Source: Microcaldota archaeon
Lineage (GTDB): Archaea > Micrarchaeota > Micrarchaeia > Anstonellales > JAHKLY01
Length of the DNA: 64,000 nucleotides
Direction: 5' to 3'
Assembly: GCA_020854825.1 (NCBI GenBank)
Contig: JAHKLY010000002.1
Location: 175,485 to 239,484, forward strand
Part shown: positions 57,240 through 64,000 of the stretch, in pieces
How the letters are laid out: the number at the start of each line of letters is the position of its first letter
Numbering within the stretch: the stretch's first letter is position 1
Notes under the pieces: model-generated
Databases searched by the model: none
Told to the model about the DNA's origin: nothing
Seen by the model: only the letters and a program-made list of their open reading frames with translations
Program-made: the position numbers and the translations under genes

Positions 57240-57418
57240 TGGGCCCGGTGAGATTTATTCAACTTATTTTCTCTTTTTAATGAAGGTTTTTCTCTTTTTC
57301 AAAAGAGAAAAAAGTTCTTGAACACACGGCCTCTCGATTATCAGTCGAGCGCTCCAACCATTTTAGGCTATTATTTAAAATATTTATTAAATAATACAGC
57401 TGACTAAGCTACGGGCCC
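57240..57418 (-). tRNA. tRNA-Ile(GAT) with D-loop and T-loop introns
   Basis: Minus-strand acceptor GGGCCCG/CGGGCCC, discriminator A, 179 nt. Intron 1 (about 57401-57361, 41 nt) lies in the D-loop and holds TATTATTTAA/TTAAATAATA arms. The anticodon arm is intact: CTCGA, loop CTGATAA (GAT), TCGAG. Intron 2 (about 57317-57255, 63 nt) is in the T-loop at 58/59 and contains a perfect 12-bp palindrome TTTTTCTCTTTT/AAAAGAGAAAAA (57287-57312). The spliced T-stem GTGTG/CTCAC has one T-T mismatch. Spliced length 75 nt. Confidence 0.8.
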
Positions 57419-57470
57419 TTTAAATTAGAAAATATTGAGTACAGAAGAGTATAAAAAGTTTTTGTTTTTT

Positions 57471-58397
57471 TTAATTTTCTAATTGCTCTGAAATTTTTGT
57501 TAAATCTGTTTGTTTTAATCTAGTTACCTCTATTTTTGTAACTTTAGAAGCATCTTCCCCTTGAATAAGCTTTTCTCTTTTTGCTAAACAAGTTAAATAC
57601 TCTCTTTGTAATTCAATAAATCTATTCTCCTCTTCTGGATCAAAGGTTTTAACTTGTTTTTTTGCAGTCATTGCCTGGATTTCTCTTGTAACTTCAATTA
57701 ATTTATCTTCATTATGATCAAATTGATTTATTAATAAATGTGAAACCCACACAGATTTATTTTTTACTGCTCGCTTCTCTTCTGGATTCCAATTAATAAC
57801 TCTTTCTCCTTTATATTCCCCAGTAACCAATCTATTGTTTTTAATACAACATTTAAATCCTAACCTATTAAGAACTTGAATTAAGTTTTTTTGTTTTCCT
57901 AAAGATAAATGAGATAAATCTACTGCCCAATCACTAGGAGTTGAAAATGTTTCTATTGCTTCTTTTATTTCCTCAGCATCACTTTGGGGCATTGAATTAA
58001 GTATCAAAACAAGATCTGCTATTTCTTCTCTTTGTTCATAATTTTCTTTTGTTAATTTTCCTCTTTTTTTCATTTTTTCATAAAGTGTCCCCTGTTTAGA
58101 CCTTGCAGCTTCCATCATTTCTCCAAGAGTATGAGAATTAATAGAATCATTTAATTCATCGATTACGTTTCTGTGAATCATTACTGTTAATATTCCTGCA
58201 GATTTAATTTTAGTTTCTAAAGGTATTAAATTAACTTTAGTTTCATCAATGAAACCATTAATTGCTTGAATATGAACATCTTTATGTTCTGCTCCATTTT
58301 GTAATAAATAATCTCTTTTAAATACTAACTCCCCCATTCTTCTTGAGAGAGAACTGTAATTTACCAAATCTGTATGTGTAATTGTCATTTCTACCAA
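57471..58397 (-). CDS. Hypothetical protein
   Basis: 308 residues, helical and soluble. TTG start at 58397 after GGTGATTTAA, matching the local start pattern; ATG 58388 is the alternative. Segments such as SLGKQKNLIQVLNRLGFKCC and EEENRFIELQREYLTCLAKREKLI suggest coiled coils. No family recognised. It follows a structured intergenic stretch and a winged-helix gene in the same direction. Confidence 0.65.
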   Translation of the reverse strand: MVEMTITHTDLVNYSSLSRRMGELVFKRDYLLQNGAEHKDVHIQAINGFIDETKVNLIPLETKIKSAGILTVMIHRNVIDELNDSINSHTLGEMMEAARSKQGTLYEKMKKRGKLTKENYEQREEIADLVLILNSMPQSDAEEIKEAIETFSTPSDWAVDLSHLSLGKQKNLIQVLNRLGFKCCIKNNRLVTGEYKGERVINWNPEEKRAVKNKSVWVSHLLINQFDHNEDKLIEVTREIQAMTAKKQVKTFDPEEENRFIELQREYLTCLAKREKLIQGEDASKVTKIEVTRLKQTDLTKISEQLEN

Positions 58398-58428
58398 TTA
58401 AATCACCATTCCCTTTTGTAAATATAAA

Positions 58429-58552
58429 GGGGAAAAAGGCAGAACACAAAAAGAGAATAGTGTGTTGGTGTTGTGGGAGGTGAAAACTGCCTTTTATTTC
58501 CCCCTGCTCTTTTTTGCCACACGGCAAAAATAAAATTTGGAGAAAAATCTCC
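58429..58552. other. Structured intergenic region
   Basis: Three hairpins lie between two leftward genes. The largest pairs GGGGAAAAAGGCAG (58429-58442) with CTGCCTTTTATTTCCCC (58487-58504, a bulge of three). Others are TTTTTGCC-ACAC-GGCAAAAA (58511-58530) and GGAGA-AAAA-TCTCC (58539-58552). Short frames here lack a ribosome binding site. It could be a 5' leader element or ncRNA. Confidence 0.5.
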
Positions 58553-58593
58553 ATTGTGGGTCGCCTTGCCAGCGTGTATAGCAAGTATAATAT

Positions 58594-59019
58594 TTATTTC
58601 AATTTGAAATAAACCTTTCTTCCTACTTGTTGTTTAACAAGTAGTTCTTTTGAACAAAGCCTATTCAAACGAGCACTTGCTGCGTTTACTCCTTTGTATT
58701 TAAATTGTTTTTTAACTTCATTAGCACAAACTGCTTCTTTTTGTTTTATAAAATCAATGATTTTTTGATCAACATCTGGAAGTAATTCTTGTTTTAATTC
58801 ACTTTCATTTGATAATTCCTTTTCAATCCTATCTAATCTTTCTATTATTGTCTTAAACATTCTATTTGAATTCTCTCTTTCTTCTGATAGTAAATGTAAT
58901 AATCCAGCAAATACTATGGGGTCTTTAAATTTTGGCAGTTCTTTTTCAATATCTACCAAAATATCTTGCATTGCTGATTTTTCAGCGATAGGTTTATAAA
59001 TTTCATTTTCCTTTACCAT
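58594..59019 (-). CDS. Winged-helix regulator
   Basis: 141 residues. Helical N-terminus (DILVDIEKELPKFKDPIVFAGLLHLL, possible dimerisation) and a C-terminal winged helix (VCANEVKKQFKYKGVNAASARLNRLCSKELL). Likely DNA binding. A row of palindromes occupies its upstream region (59057-59126), so autoregulation is plausible. Confidence 0.7.
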   Translation of the reverse strand: MVKENEIYKPIAEKSAMQDILVDIEKELPKFKDPIVFAGLLHLLSEERENSNRMFKTIIERLDRIEKELSNESELKQELLPDVDQKIIDFIKQKEAVCANEVKKQFKYKGVNAASARLNRLCSKELLVKQQVGRKVYFKLK

Positions 59020-59056
59020 ATCAAAACCTGTTATACGTATGGTTCACACACATCTG

Positions 59057-59126
59057 GTCTGTTTAATAAAACAGACTATTATAGTATCACAATAATACTA
59101 TATAACTATCATGATATAATCATGAT
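59057..59126. promoter_or_regulatory. Palindrome cluster upstream of the winged-helix gene
   Basis: In 70 bp: GTCTGTTT-AATA-AAACAGAC (59057-59076), ATAGTAT..ATACTAT (59081-59101) and two copies of the palindrome ATCATGAT (59108-59115, 59119-59126). They lie 38-107 bp before the regulator start. Operator sites are the simplest reading; an origin-like element is possible. Confidence 0.55.
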
Positions 59127-59250
59127 ACATTTTTAAAGCTTATAGTTGATCCGTCGTGAATTTTTTTAAAAATTTATACTTATTTTATTATTATTAAACA
59201 CAAAATTCAAAAACATAAGATATAAATATGTTTTCTGATTAGTTCTAACT

Positions 59251-59799
59251 ATGTATACCCAATTTATTTTGGAAAAAACAAAAAAAATAAAGCAAGCCTT
59301 CAAAAATAAGAATGTAAATTTACTAAAAAAAGTACAATATGAATGTATAGAACATTTAGCAATCGAATTTAATAATACAGTATATACTCTAGCAGTACTG
59401 TGTTATATGCTTTCTAAAATGACCTCCAAACCGCGTTATTGGCAAAATAAAGGGATAATTAATTATTTAAAAAAAATAGAAAATTCTTTAGATAATGTAA
59501 TACAAAATTACCAAAATGAAGAAAAAATAACAAAAGCTCTCCAAGATATAATAAAAACTATTCATACTCTTGATATACATGATAAAAAATATGTTTATAA
59601 TTTAATAGAAGGTGCAAAAATAAAAATAGGATCTTCTTTATACGCAAAAGGAATGACCTTAGGTGTGGCATCAGATCTATCTGGGGCAGACAGAATAGAA
59701 ATCATGCAATATGTAGGTAAAACTACAATTTATGAAAATATGAAAGAACCTATTGAAATTAAAGAAAGAATTGAAAGAGTAAGAAAAATATTTGGGTGA
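59251..59799 (+). CDS. Hypothetical helical protein
   Basis: 182 residues, helical (YECIEHLAIEFNNTVYTLAVLCYML near 35, SGADRIEIMQYVGKTTIYE near the end). TATA-like GATATAAATATG ~25 bp upstream of the ATG suggests a leaderless mRNA. Its stop overlaps the next gene's ribosome binding site; it pairs with a PIN-domain gene. Not recognised. Confidence 0.65.
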   Translation: MYTQFILEKTKKIKQAFKNKNVNLLKKVQYECIEHLAIEFNNTVYTLAVLCYMLSKMTSKPRYWQNKGIINYLKKIENSLDNVIQNYQNEEKITKALQDIIKTIHTLDIHDKKYVYNLIEGAKIKIGSSLYAKGMTLGVASDLSGADRIEIMQYVGKTTIYENMKEPIEIKERIERVRKIFG

Positions 59800-59803
59800 A
59801 AAT

Positions 59804-60490
59804 ATGGGACAACAAGCAATAATTTGTGATGCAAGTTCGTTAATCTCACTAACAGATTCAGGTTTTCTTTGGGTATTATATAATTTTAAAAAAAGAAATA
59901 ATATATTTTTTATGGTTCCTCAAAAAGTAAAATATGAATGCATAACTAGACCATTAGGGATTAAAAAATATGCAATGCACGCAATACGATTACAAGATGC
60001 AGTTAATGATGAAATAATTAATGTTGCTGATTTAAATGTTGAAAAAGAAGGAATAGAAGTTATGGAAATAGCAAATAATATTTTCTTTTCAAAAGGAAAA
60101 CCTATTCATTTAGTTGATGCTGGCGAGGCAGAAATGATTGCACTTACTAAAAAATTAGGTATTGAAAATTTATTAATAGACGAAAGAAATACTCGTATGT
60201 TAATTGAAAATCCAGAAGATCTTAAAAAACAGCAAGAAAGAGAACTAAAAGTTAGTATTACATACAACAAAAAAAATCTTGAAATTTTTAAAAACATAGT
60301 TAAAAACCTATTTGTCTTTAGAAGTTCGGAAGTTTTAGGAATAGCATATGAAAAAGGTATGTTTAATAAATTTCAAGGTATTGAAAAACAAGCATTAGAA
60401 GCGGGTTTAAATAGTTTAAAATTTAATGGGTGTTCGATTAGTTTTGAAGAAGTTGGAAAATTAATGTATAATCTTAAAAATCCCAAATAG
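59804..60490 (+). CDS. PIN-domain-like nuclease
   Basis: 228 residues from ATG 59804 after GGGTGAAAAT. PIN-type acidic motifs: IICDASSLISL (Asp9), LVDAGEAEMIAL (Asp/Glu) and LLIDERNTRM (Asp). A helical C-terminal extension of ~80 residues. It probably cuts RNA; the upstream 182-residue protein may be its partner. Its neighbour downstream is an ERCC4 nuclease. Confidence 0.75.
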   Translation: MGQQAIICDASSLISLTDSGFLWVLYNFKKRNNIFFMVPQKVKYECITRPLGIKKYAMHAIRLQDAVNDEIINVADLNVEKEGIEVMEIANNIFFSKGKPIHLVDAGEAEMIALTKKLGIENLLIDERNTRMLIENPEDLKKQQERELKVSITYNKKNLEIFKNIVKNLFVFRSSEVLGIAYEKGMFNKFQGIEKQALEAGLNSLKFNGCSISFEEVGKLMYNLKNPK

Positions 60491-60498
60491 GTGATTGT

Positions 60499-61134
60499 TT
60501 GCCAATCAAAATTCATATGGATAGAAGAGAGGATGAATTTATAAAAGAACTTTTACTAGATTTAGGTGCTGATGTTGAAGTATCTACTTTAACTATTGGG
60601 GATTTCATATGTTCTGAAAAAACTGTTGTTGAAAGAAAAACAAAACATGATTTAGAAGCTTCTATAATAGATGGTAGATTATTTGAACAATTAACTAGAT
60701 TAAGAAAAACTTTTGAATGTGTTATATTATTAGTTGAAGGAACAAAAGAAGCTGAGCGCATCAATAAGAATGCTCTTAAAGGCGCCCATGCTTCAATAAT
60801 GACTGACTATGGTGCATCATTAATATTTACAAGAGATAAACATGAAACAGCAGATATGATATTTTCTATTGCTAAACATGATCAAACAGCTAGAAAACAA
60901 AAGTTGCGTATTAAAGCAAATAAAAAGGCGCATTCATTAGGAGAACAACAGAGAGCAATTATTGAAGCGCTTCCTTTAGTTGGTCCTCAATTAGCTATAG
61001 ATTTATTAAACCATTTTGGAACTATAGAAAATATCGCAAGCGCGAGAGAAGATGAATTAGCAGAAGTAGATAAAGTAGGCAAGAAAAAGGCGCATTTGAT
61101 AAAAAAAGTTTTAAACGAAATTTATATTGAATAA
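60499..61134 (+). CDS. ERCC4-domain nuclease (XPF/Mus81/Hef type)
   Basis: 211 residues. Nuclease motif GD-x8-VERK-x3-D (Gly34, Asp35, Glu45-Arg46-Lys47, Asp51), then tandem helix-hairpin-helix motifs (LPLVGPQLAIDLLNHFGT, VDKVGKKKAHLIKKVL). No helicase domain, so it is the short crenarchaeal-like form. It cleaves branched or flap DNA. TTG start at 60499 after GGTGATTG. Confidence 0.92.
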   Translation: MPIKIHMDRREDEFIKELLLDLGADVEVSTLTIGDFICSEKTVVERKTKHDLEASIIDGRLFEQLTRLRKTFECVILLVEGTKEAERINKNALKGAHASIMTDYGASLIFTRDKHETADMIFSIAKHDQTARKQKLRIKANKKAHSLGEQQRAIIEALPLVGPQLAIDLLNHFGTIENIASAREDELAEVDKVGKKKAHLIKKVLNEIYIE

Positions 61135-61164
61135 AAAAGATAAAAAAAAGAGAAAAATAAATAC

Positions 61165-61810
61165 TCAATTAGTTATTGAGTACTTTATATATCCCCTATC
61201 AGAATCATAATAATTTGTATATTCAAAATATAAATCTCCTGAATCTAATTCTAATGGAACTTTAATTGGAACCCACCCAGACATTTTTGTATTTGGAGAC
61301 AACTGTTTAAACCAATCAAGAGTTTTTGAATATTTATCATCAAGTCCAATCGCAATAGTATCATCATATCTTTCACTATCCTGAGAAACAAGATATATAT
61401 TTGGCGAAATATACTCATTTTTATCTCCTATATTTTTTATTTCAAAATTAGCCATTAAAAATTTTTCATCTGTATAATATTCGCTTTGAGCAAATGCAAG
61501 TTCTTTTAATGTTATCTCATATTCTGCTGAAACATAATTCACAGTATACGTTTTACCAACAATACCATTTTCCTCTACTAAAAGGCTTTTTTCTTTAATA
61601 TCTGGAATTACATTTGTGGCTGATTGTTCTTTTTCATTATTTACTGCTTCAGTTTCAGGATGATATTTTATAGTCGTTTGATCCTCCTTACTATTCACAC
61701 TTTTTTTCAGTGCTTGTACATCCAAAAAGCAGAAACACCATTAACACAAAAGAAGAAATTAAAAATATCTTTTTCAGTTTAATAAATGTATTTGGTTTTT
61801 TAATACTCAT
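61165..61810 (-). pseudogene. Lipoprotein gene with an apparent +1 frameshift
   Basis: From ATG 61810, after a strong GGTGAG site, the frame encodes a lipoprotein signal (MSIKKPNTF..., lipobox LFGC) but stops after 39 residues. The frame continuing to 61165 (about 186 residues) encodes a DUF4352-like domain and lacks its own signal. The switch is at seven A's on the coding strand (61701-61707); deleting one A joins the frames exactly (FGCTSTEK then SVNSKEDQ). So it is either a disrupted gene, a sequence error, or a +1 frameshift site. Confidence 0.75.
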
Positions 61811-61911
61811 TATTCTCACCGCTTAAAATATTAAATACCCAAAGTTTATAAATAATATAGTAATTCATTTGGTAATACTTAGTAATATATACGGTTTTCG
61901 TTTGTATCATT

Positions 61912-62199
61912 ATGAGTAACTTAAATACACTTTCATTCATAATGCGCTCTAAAAACAGGATAAAGGTATTAAATACATTAAATAAAGGAAAAATGATTTC
62001 AGCACAAATTGAAAAGCAAACAAAGATGTATAAATCACACACAAACAGAACATTAAAAGAGTTAAAAGATAAAAAATTAATTAAATGTATTAACCCAACA
62101 GATAGGGAGTATAAATTTTATATTATAACAAAAGAAGGTAAAAAAGCACTTTCTGAAGCTAATAAAATTATTGAAGAAGTAAAAAAAGATAAAAAATAA
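61912..62199 (+). CDS. Winged-helix transcription regulator
   Basis: 95 residues: ArsR/MarR-like winged helix (NRIKVLNTLNKGKMISAQIEKQ, TNRTLKELKDKKLIKCI, wing EYKFYIITKEGKKAL). Divergent from the lipoprotein gene at 61810, with TATA-like elements for both between them. Likely controls that gene or itself. Confidence 0.8.
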   Translation: MSNLNTLSFIMRSKNRIKVLNTLNKGKMISAQIEKQTKMYKSHTNRTLKELKDKKLIKCINPTDREYKFYIITKEGKKALSEANKIIEEVKKDKK

Positions 62200-62337
62200 A
62201 GAAAAAAATTCAAAAATATTATATAAACAAATCCAAAATATCTTGAAATAATGACTATATGTTTTTTTTAAATACTATTAATAATTTCTTATGAAAAACC
62301 CTTTAAAAGGAAAATTTTTGTAGTCAATTTTATTGTT

Positions 62338-62958
62338 TTATTGTTTTAATGTTTTTAGAATTTCTTTTTTCCATTTTTTAAATTCCATAAAATCCATTCC
62401 TGTGTATGTATGATCATCAAAAGTATTAATTAATTTAATTAAATATTCAAAATAATCATTTAATTTATATTCTTTTAATAATTGTTTGTATTTTTTAAAG
62501 CCTATCCCACTGTATTTTAATAAAGTTATAATATCTATTGCATCTTTTTTTCCTTTTATTGAATCTTTTCTATCAATATACGCACATTGTTTTAATATTA
62601 ACAGAACTTCTGGCTGAACAGTTTTTATTCCTTGTATTCTAGGATTTTTCATTTTAAGAATATCCTCTACTGGTATTGGTAGTTCAGAAAAATAAGGAAC
62701 ATAAATATCAATATCAAATCCCTGGTCTTCTAGTTCGTATTTTTTAAGATTAACATTCTTTTTTAAGTCATAATTATTTTTGATTGAATATAGAGTATCC
62801 ATATCAATTAAAATATCTATATCTTTTGATTTATTGATCCGTGTATATAAAAATAAACTCCATCCTCCTATTAAAACAAAATCAAATTCATTTATTAATT
62901 GTGTTAATCGTTCCCAGCTTTGTTTTGTAATATTATCAGACCAAAATTCTTTTACCAT
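62338..62958 (-). CDS. Nucleotidyltransferase, AbiEii-like
   Basis: 206 residues. Nucleotidyltransferase core FVLIGGWSLFLYTR (Gly31-Gly32) and metal-binding KDIDILID (Asp46, Asp48). Helical C-terminus with a KKDAID segment. Paired with the HTH gene upstream at 63016-63609 in the same direction, as in AbiEi/AbiEii toxin-antitoxin modules. Its target is unknown. Starts after GGTGAAATTTAA, part of a duplicated 19-bp repeat. Confidence 0.75.
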   Translation of the reverse strand: MVKEFWSDNITKQSWERLTQLINEFDFVLIGGWSLFLYTRINKSKDIDILIDMDTLYSIKNNYDLKKNVNLKKYELEDQGFDIDIYVPYFSELPIPVEDILKMKNPRIQGIKTVQPEVLLILKQCAYIDRKDSIKGKKDAIDIITLLKYSGIGFKKYKQLLKEYKLNDYFEYLIKLINTFDDHTYTGMDFMEFKKWKKEILKTLKQ

Positions 62959-63038
62959 TTAAATTTCACCTCTGTTCTTCTCCCGGAAATTTAAATAATT
63001 GAAAACTTATATTTTTCAATACCATTTAAATTTCACCT
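62953..63038. repeat. 19-bp direct repeat at the regulator/nucleotidyltransferase junction
   Basis: taccatttaaatttcacct occurs at 62953-62971 and 63020-63038 (67-bp period). On the coding strand one copy supplies the ribosome binding site and start of the nucleotidyltransferase; the other covers the last codons of the HTH gene. Confidence 0.8.
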
Positions 63039-63609
63039 TTTTCTTTATATCTTCTAGAAAATCTTTTGCATACCATTCTGGAAGATTCCATAAATCAACA
63101 AATATTAATGGAAGGGGTACAATATTATTTTTTGAAAATTTCTTTAATAAATTTTCTTCTTTTAAAACGATAATATTTTTTGGACCTTCTCTTTTAGGAA
63201 ATCTTTGTTTTATTTCTTTAAGATTATCTGAATAAAAATAAATTTCTCCATAATCAGCAGGAGCAATTTCTTCTAAAATCTTATAACCTGAATATCCAGT
63301 GAAATATACTTCATTTGGCATTAATGCTTCAATTTTTTCAGTTTTATCAGGATAAAAAGTTGAATATACAATATCTTTTTGTATATCTCTTAAAGTAGCC
63401 CAATATACAAGAATTTTTTCAAAATCTCTTAAAATAAATTCTCTTGATTTAATTTCAATTGCATGCATTTTTTCTAAAGGTTTTAATGCGTTGTTTACTG
63501 TACTTAAAGAAATATTTAAATATTCTGATATTTCCTTCTGAGTAAATCTAGTTCTTTTCTTGAAATAAGAGTCTAAAATAAATAAATACACAAATTCTTT
63601 TTTTAACAT
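63016..63609 (-). CDS. HTH regulator, AbiEi-like partner
   Basis: 197 residues. N-terminal helix-turn-helix (FTQKEISEYLNISLSTVNNALKPLEKM) and a ~130-residue C-terminal domain (YFTGYSGYKILEEIAPADYGEIYFYSDNL), as in AbiEi-type antitoxins that repress their own operon. A 7+7 palindrome lies just upstream of its TATA box. Confidence 0.75.
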   Translation of the reverse strand: MLKKEFVYLFILDSYFKKRTRFTQKEISEYLNISLSTVNNALKPLEKMHAIEIKSREFILRDFEKILVYWATLRDIQKDIVYSTFYPDKTEKIEALMPNEVYFTGYSGYKILEEIAPADYGEIYFYSDNLKEIKQRFPKREGPKNIIVLKEENLLKKFSKNNIVPLPLIFVDLWNLPEWYAKDFLEDIKKKVKFKWY

Positions 63610-63642
63610 GTTTCTATTTATGTGTTCCTTCCTTTTTAAATC

Positions 63643-63660
63643 TTTCGATGTTTATCGAAA
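63643..63660. promoter_or_regulatory. Operator-like palindrome
   Basis: TTTCGAT-GTTT-ATCGAAA, perfect 7-bp arms, adjacent to and upstream of the TATA-like GATTTAAAAA of the HTH/nucleotidyltransferase operon. A protein bound here would contact the BRE side of the promoter. Confidence 0.6.
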
Positions 63661-63833
63661 CATATAAAGATGATTAGATTTTTAATAATTTTATAGTTCC
63701 TTCTCAAAAGGAAACTTTAAGAAAGATTTTTTAATAAAATCAAGTTGTCAGTGCTCCAGGTCATCTTCCGCGATGTGAGGAGTGCTAATTATATCAGCGA
63801 TATATTTAAATTAATATAAGAACCAAAAAACAT

Positions 63834-64000
63834 ATGAAAACGGCTAATATCCTAATTTCAATTATCTTATTTAGTTTATTCTTTTTTGGTTGTATAGATA
63901 ATATAGATAGAGAAACTTTGACTCCAGAACCTGAATCAAATAATGATTCTATTGAGATATATTTTAAGGACCAATATATCTATAATGAAAGTGATATTAA
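63834..64000 (+). CDS. Lipoprotein, 3' truncated by the window edge
   Basis: ATG 63834 opens a frame with a lipoprotein signal (MKTANILISIILFSLFFFGC) running off the end. After the lipobox Cys comes an acidic Asn/Glu/Pro-rich linker. TATA-like TATTTAAATTAATATAA lies ~15-30 bp upstream, so the mRNA may be leaderless. Family unknown. Confidence 0.7.
   Translation, partial: MKTANILISIILFSLFFFGCIDNIDRETLTPEPESNNDSIEIYFKDQYIYNESDI

Noticed and set aside
56472..57240. Integrated element ending at tRNA-Ile
   Set aside because: No integrase gene or duplicated tRNA 3' end was found next to the tRNA.
27017..57418. Split (trans-spliced) tRNA genes as in Nanoarchaeum
   Set aside because: All exons of each tRNA lie in order on one strand within 260 nt, so cis introns are sufficient.
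58318..58584. 88-residue frame across the structured intergenic region
   Set aside because: No start signal, unusual composition, and it runs through three hairpins and into the next gene.
63752..63800. Possible C/D or H/ACA RNA upstream of the last lipoprotein
   Set aside because: AGTGCTCC can pair with GGAGTGCT through two G-U pairs, but box motifs and spacings do not fit a known class on either strand.

Overview
The window is AT-rich and archaeal. Direct signs are aIF2-gamma, ribosomal protein S6e, Alba, fibrillarin, Dph2, archaeal-type AspRS and AlaRS, an XPD-like helicase, an ERCC4-family nuclease, TATA-box promoters, several apparently leaderless starts and C/D-box sRNA candidates. Many genes look bacterial in type: DNA gyrase, DnaK/DnaJ/GrpE, PolX, type II thymidine kinase, type I IDI, an IspF homologue and a long dCTP deaminase. 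This mixture and the very small intergenic spaces resemble DPANN or some euryarchaeal genomes. No rRNA gene is present, so I do not name a phylum. Most genes start after GGTGA-type ribosome binding sites (often GGTGATnnaATG), and TTG or GTG starts occur.

Layout. 1-5.7 kb: a roadblock-like protein and secreted proteins (beta-propeller lipoprotein, small lipoprotein, subtilase). 5.7-7.5 kb: translation operon rps6e, aif2g and an overlapping mini zinc finger. 7.7-9.8 kb: thioredoxin-like genes and thymidine kinase. 9.9-16.2 kb: a protein of unknown function, an IspF-like protein, gyrB-gyrA and a 38-residue acidic miniprotein. 16.3-22.7 kb: a DUF134 regulator, then a leftward heat-shock operon (hsp20, HTH regulator, grpE, dnaK, acetyltransferase, membrane protein, dnaJ) with two matching palindromes at its promoter. 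22.7-32.5 kb: DUF2207, DUF460, alba, aspS, tRNA-Thr, sua5, idi, two helicases, dph2. 32.5-45.2 kb: PEP synthase, tRNA-Lys, a nucleotidyltransferase pair, fibrillarin, ZIP transporter, a C/D sRNA, glutamate dehydrogenase, PolX, a repeat-rich lipoprotein, a second C/D sRNA, a DHH phosphoesterase and tRNA-Glu. 45.3-56.4 kb: small membrane proteins, alaX, dCTP deaminase, alaS, and duplicated amino-acid permeases. 56.5-64 kb: an accessory region with lipoproteins, tRNA-Ile, winged-helix regulators, PIN and ERCC4 nucleases, a frameshifted lipoprotein gene and an AbiE-like regulator/nucleotidyltransferase pair.

The most unusual content is the tRNA genes. All four (Thr-GGT, Lys-TTT, Glu-CTC, Ile-GAT) are interrupted two or three times, nine putative introns in total. 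Every one carries an insertion in the T-loop at about position 58/59. Others lie in the D-loop, at the canonical 37/38 site, and at the T-stem/T-loop junction. Removing them gives normal cloverleaves of 74-75 nt including the discriminator base. Several introns carry long oligopyrimidine/oligopurine palindromes that also occur downstream of dnaK.
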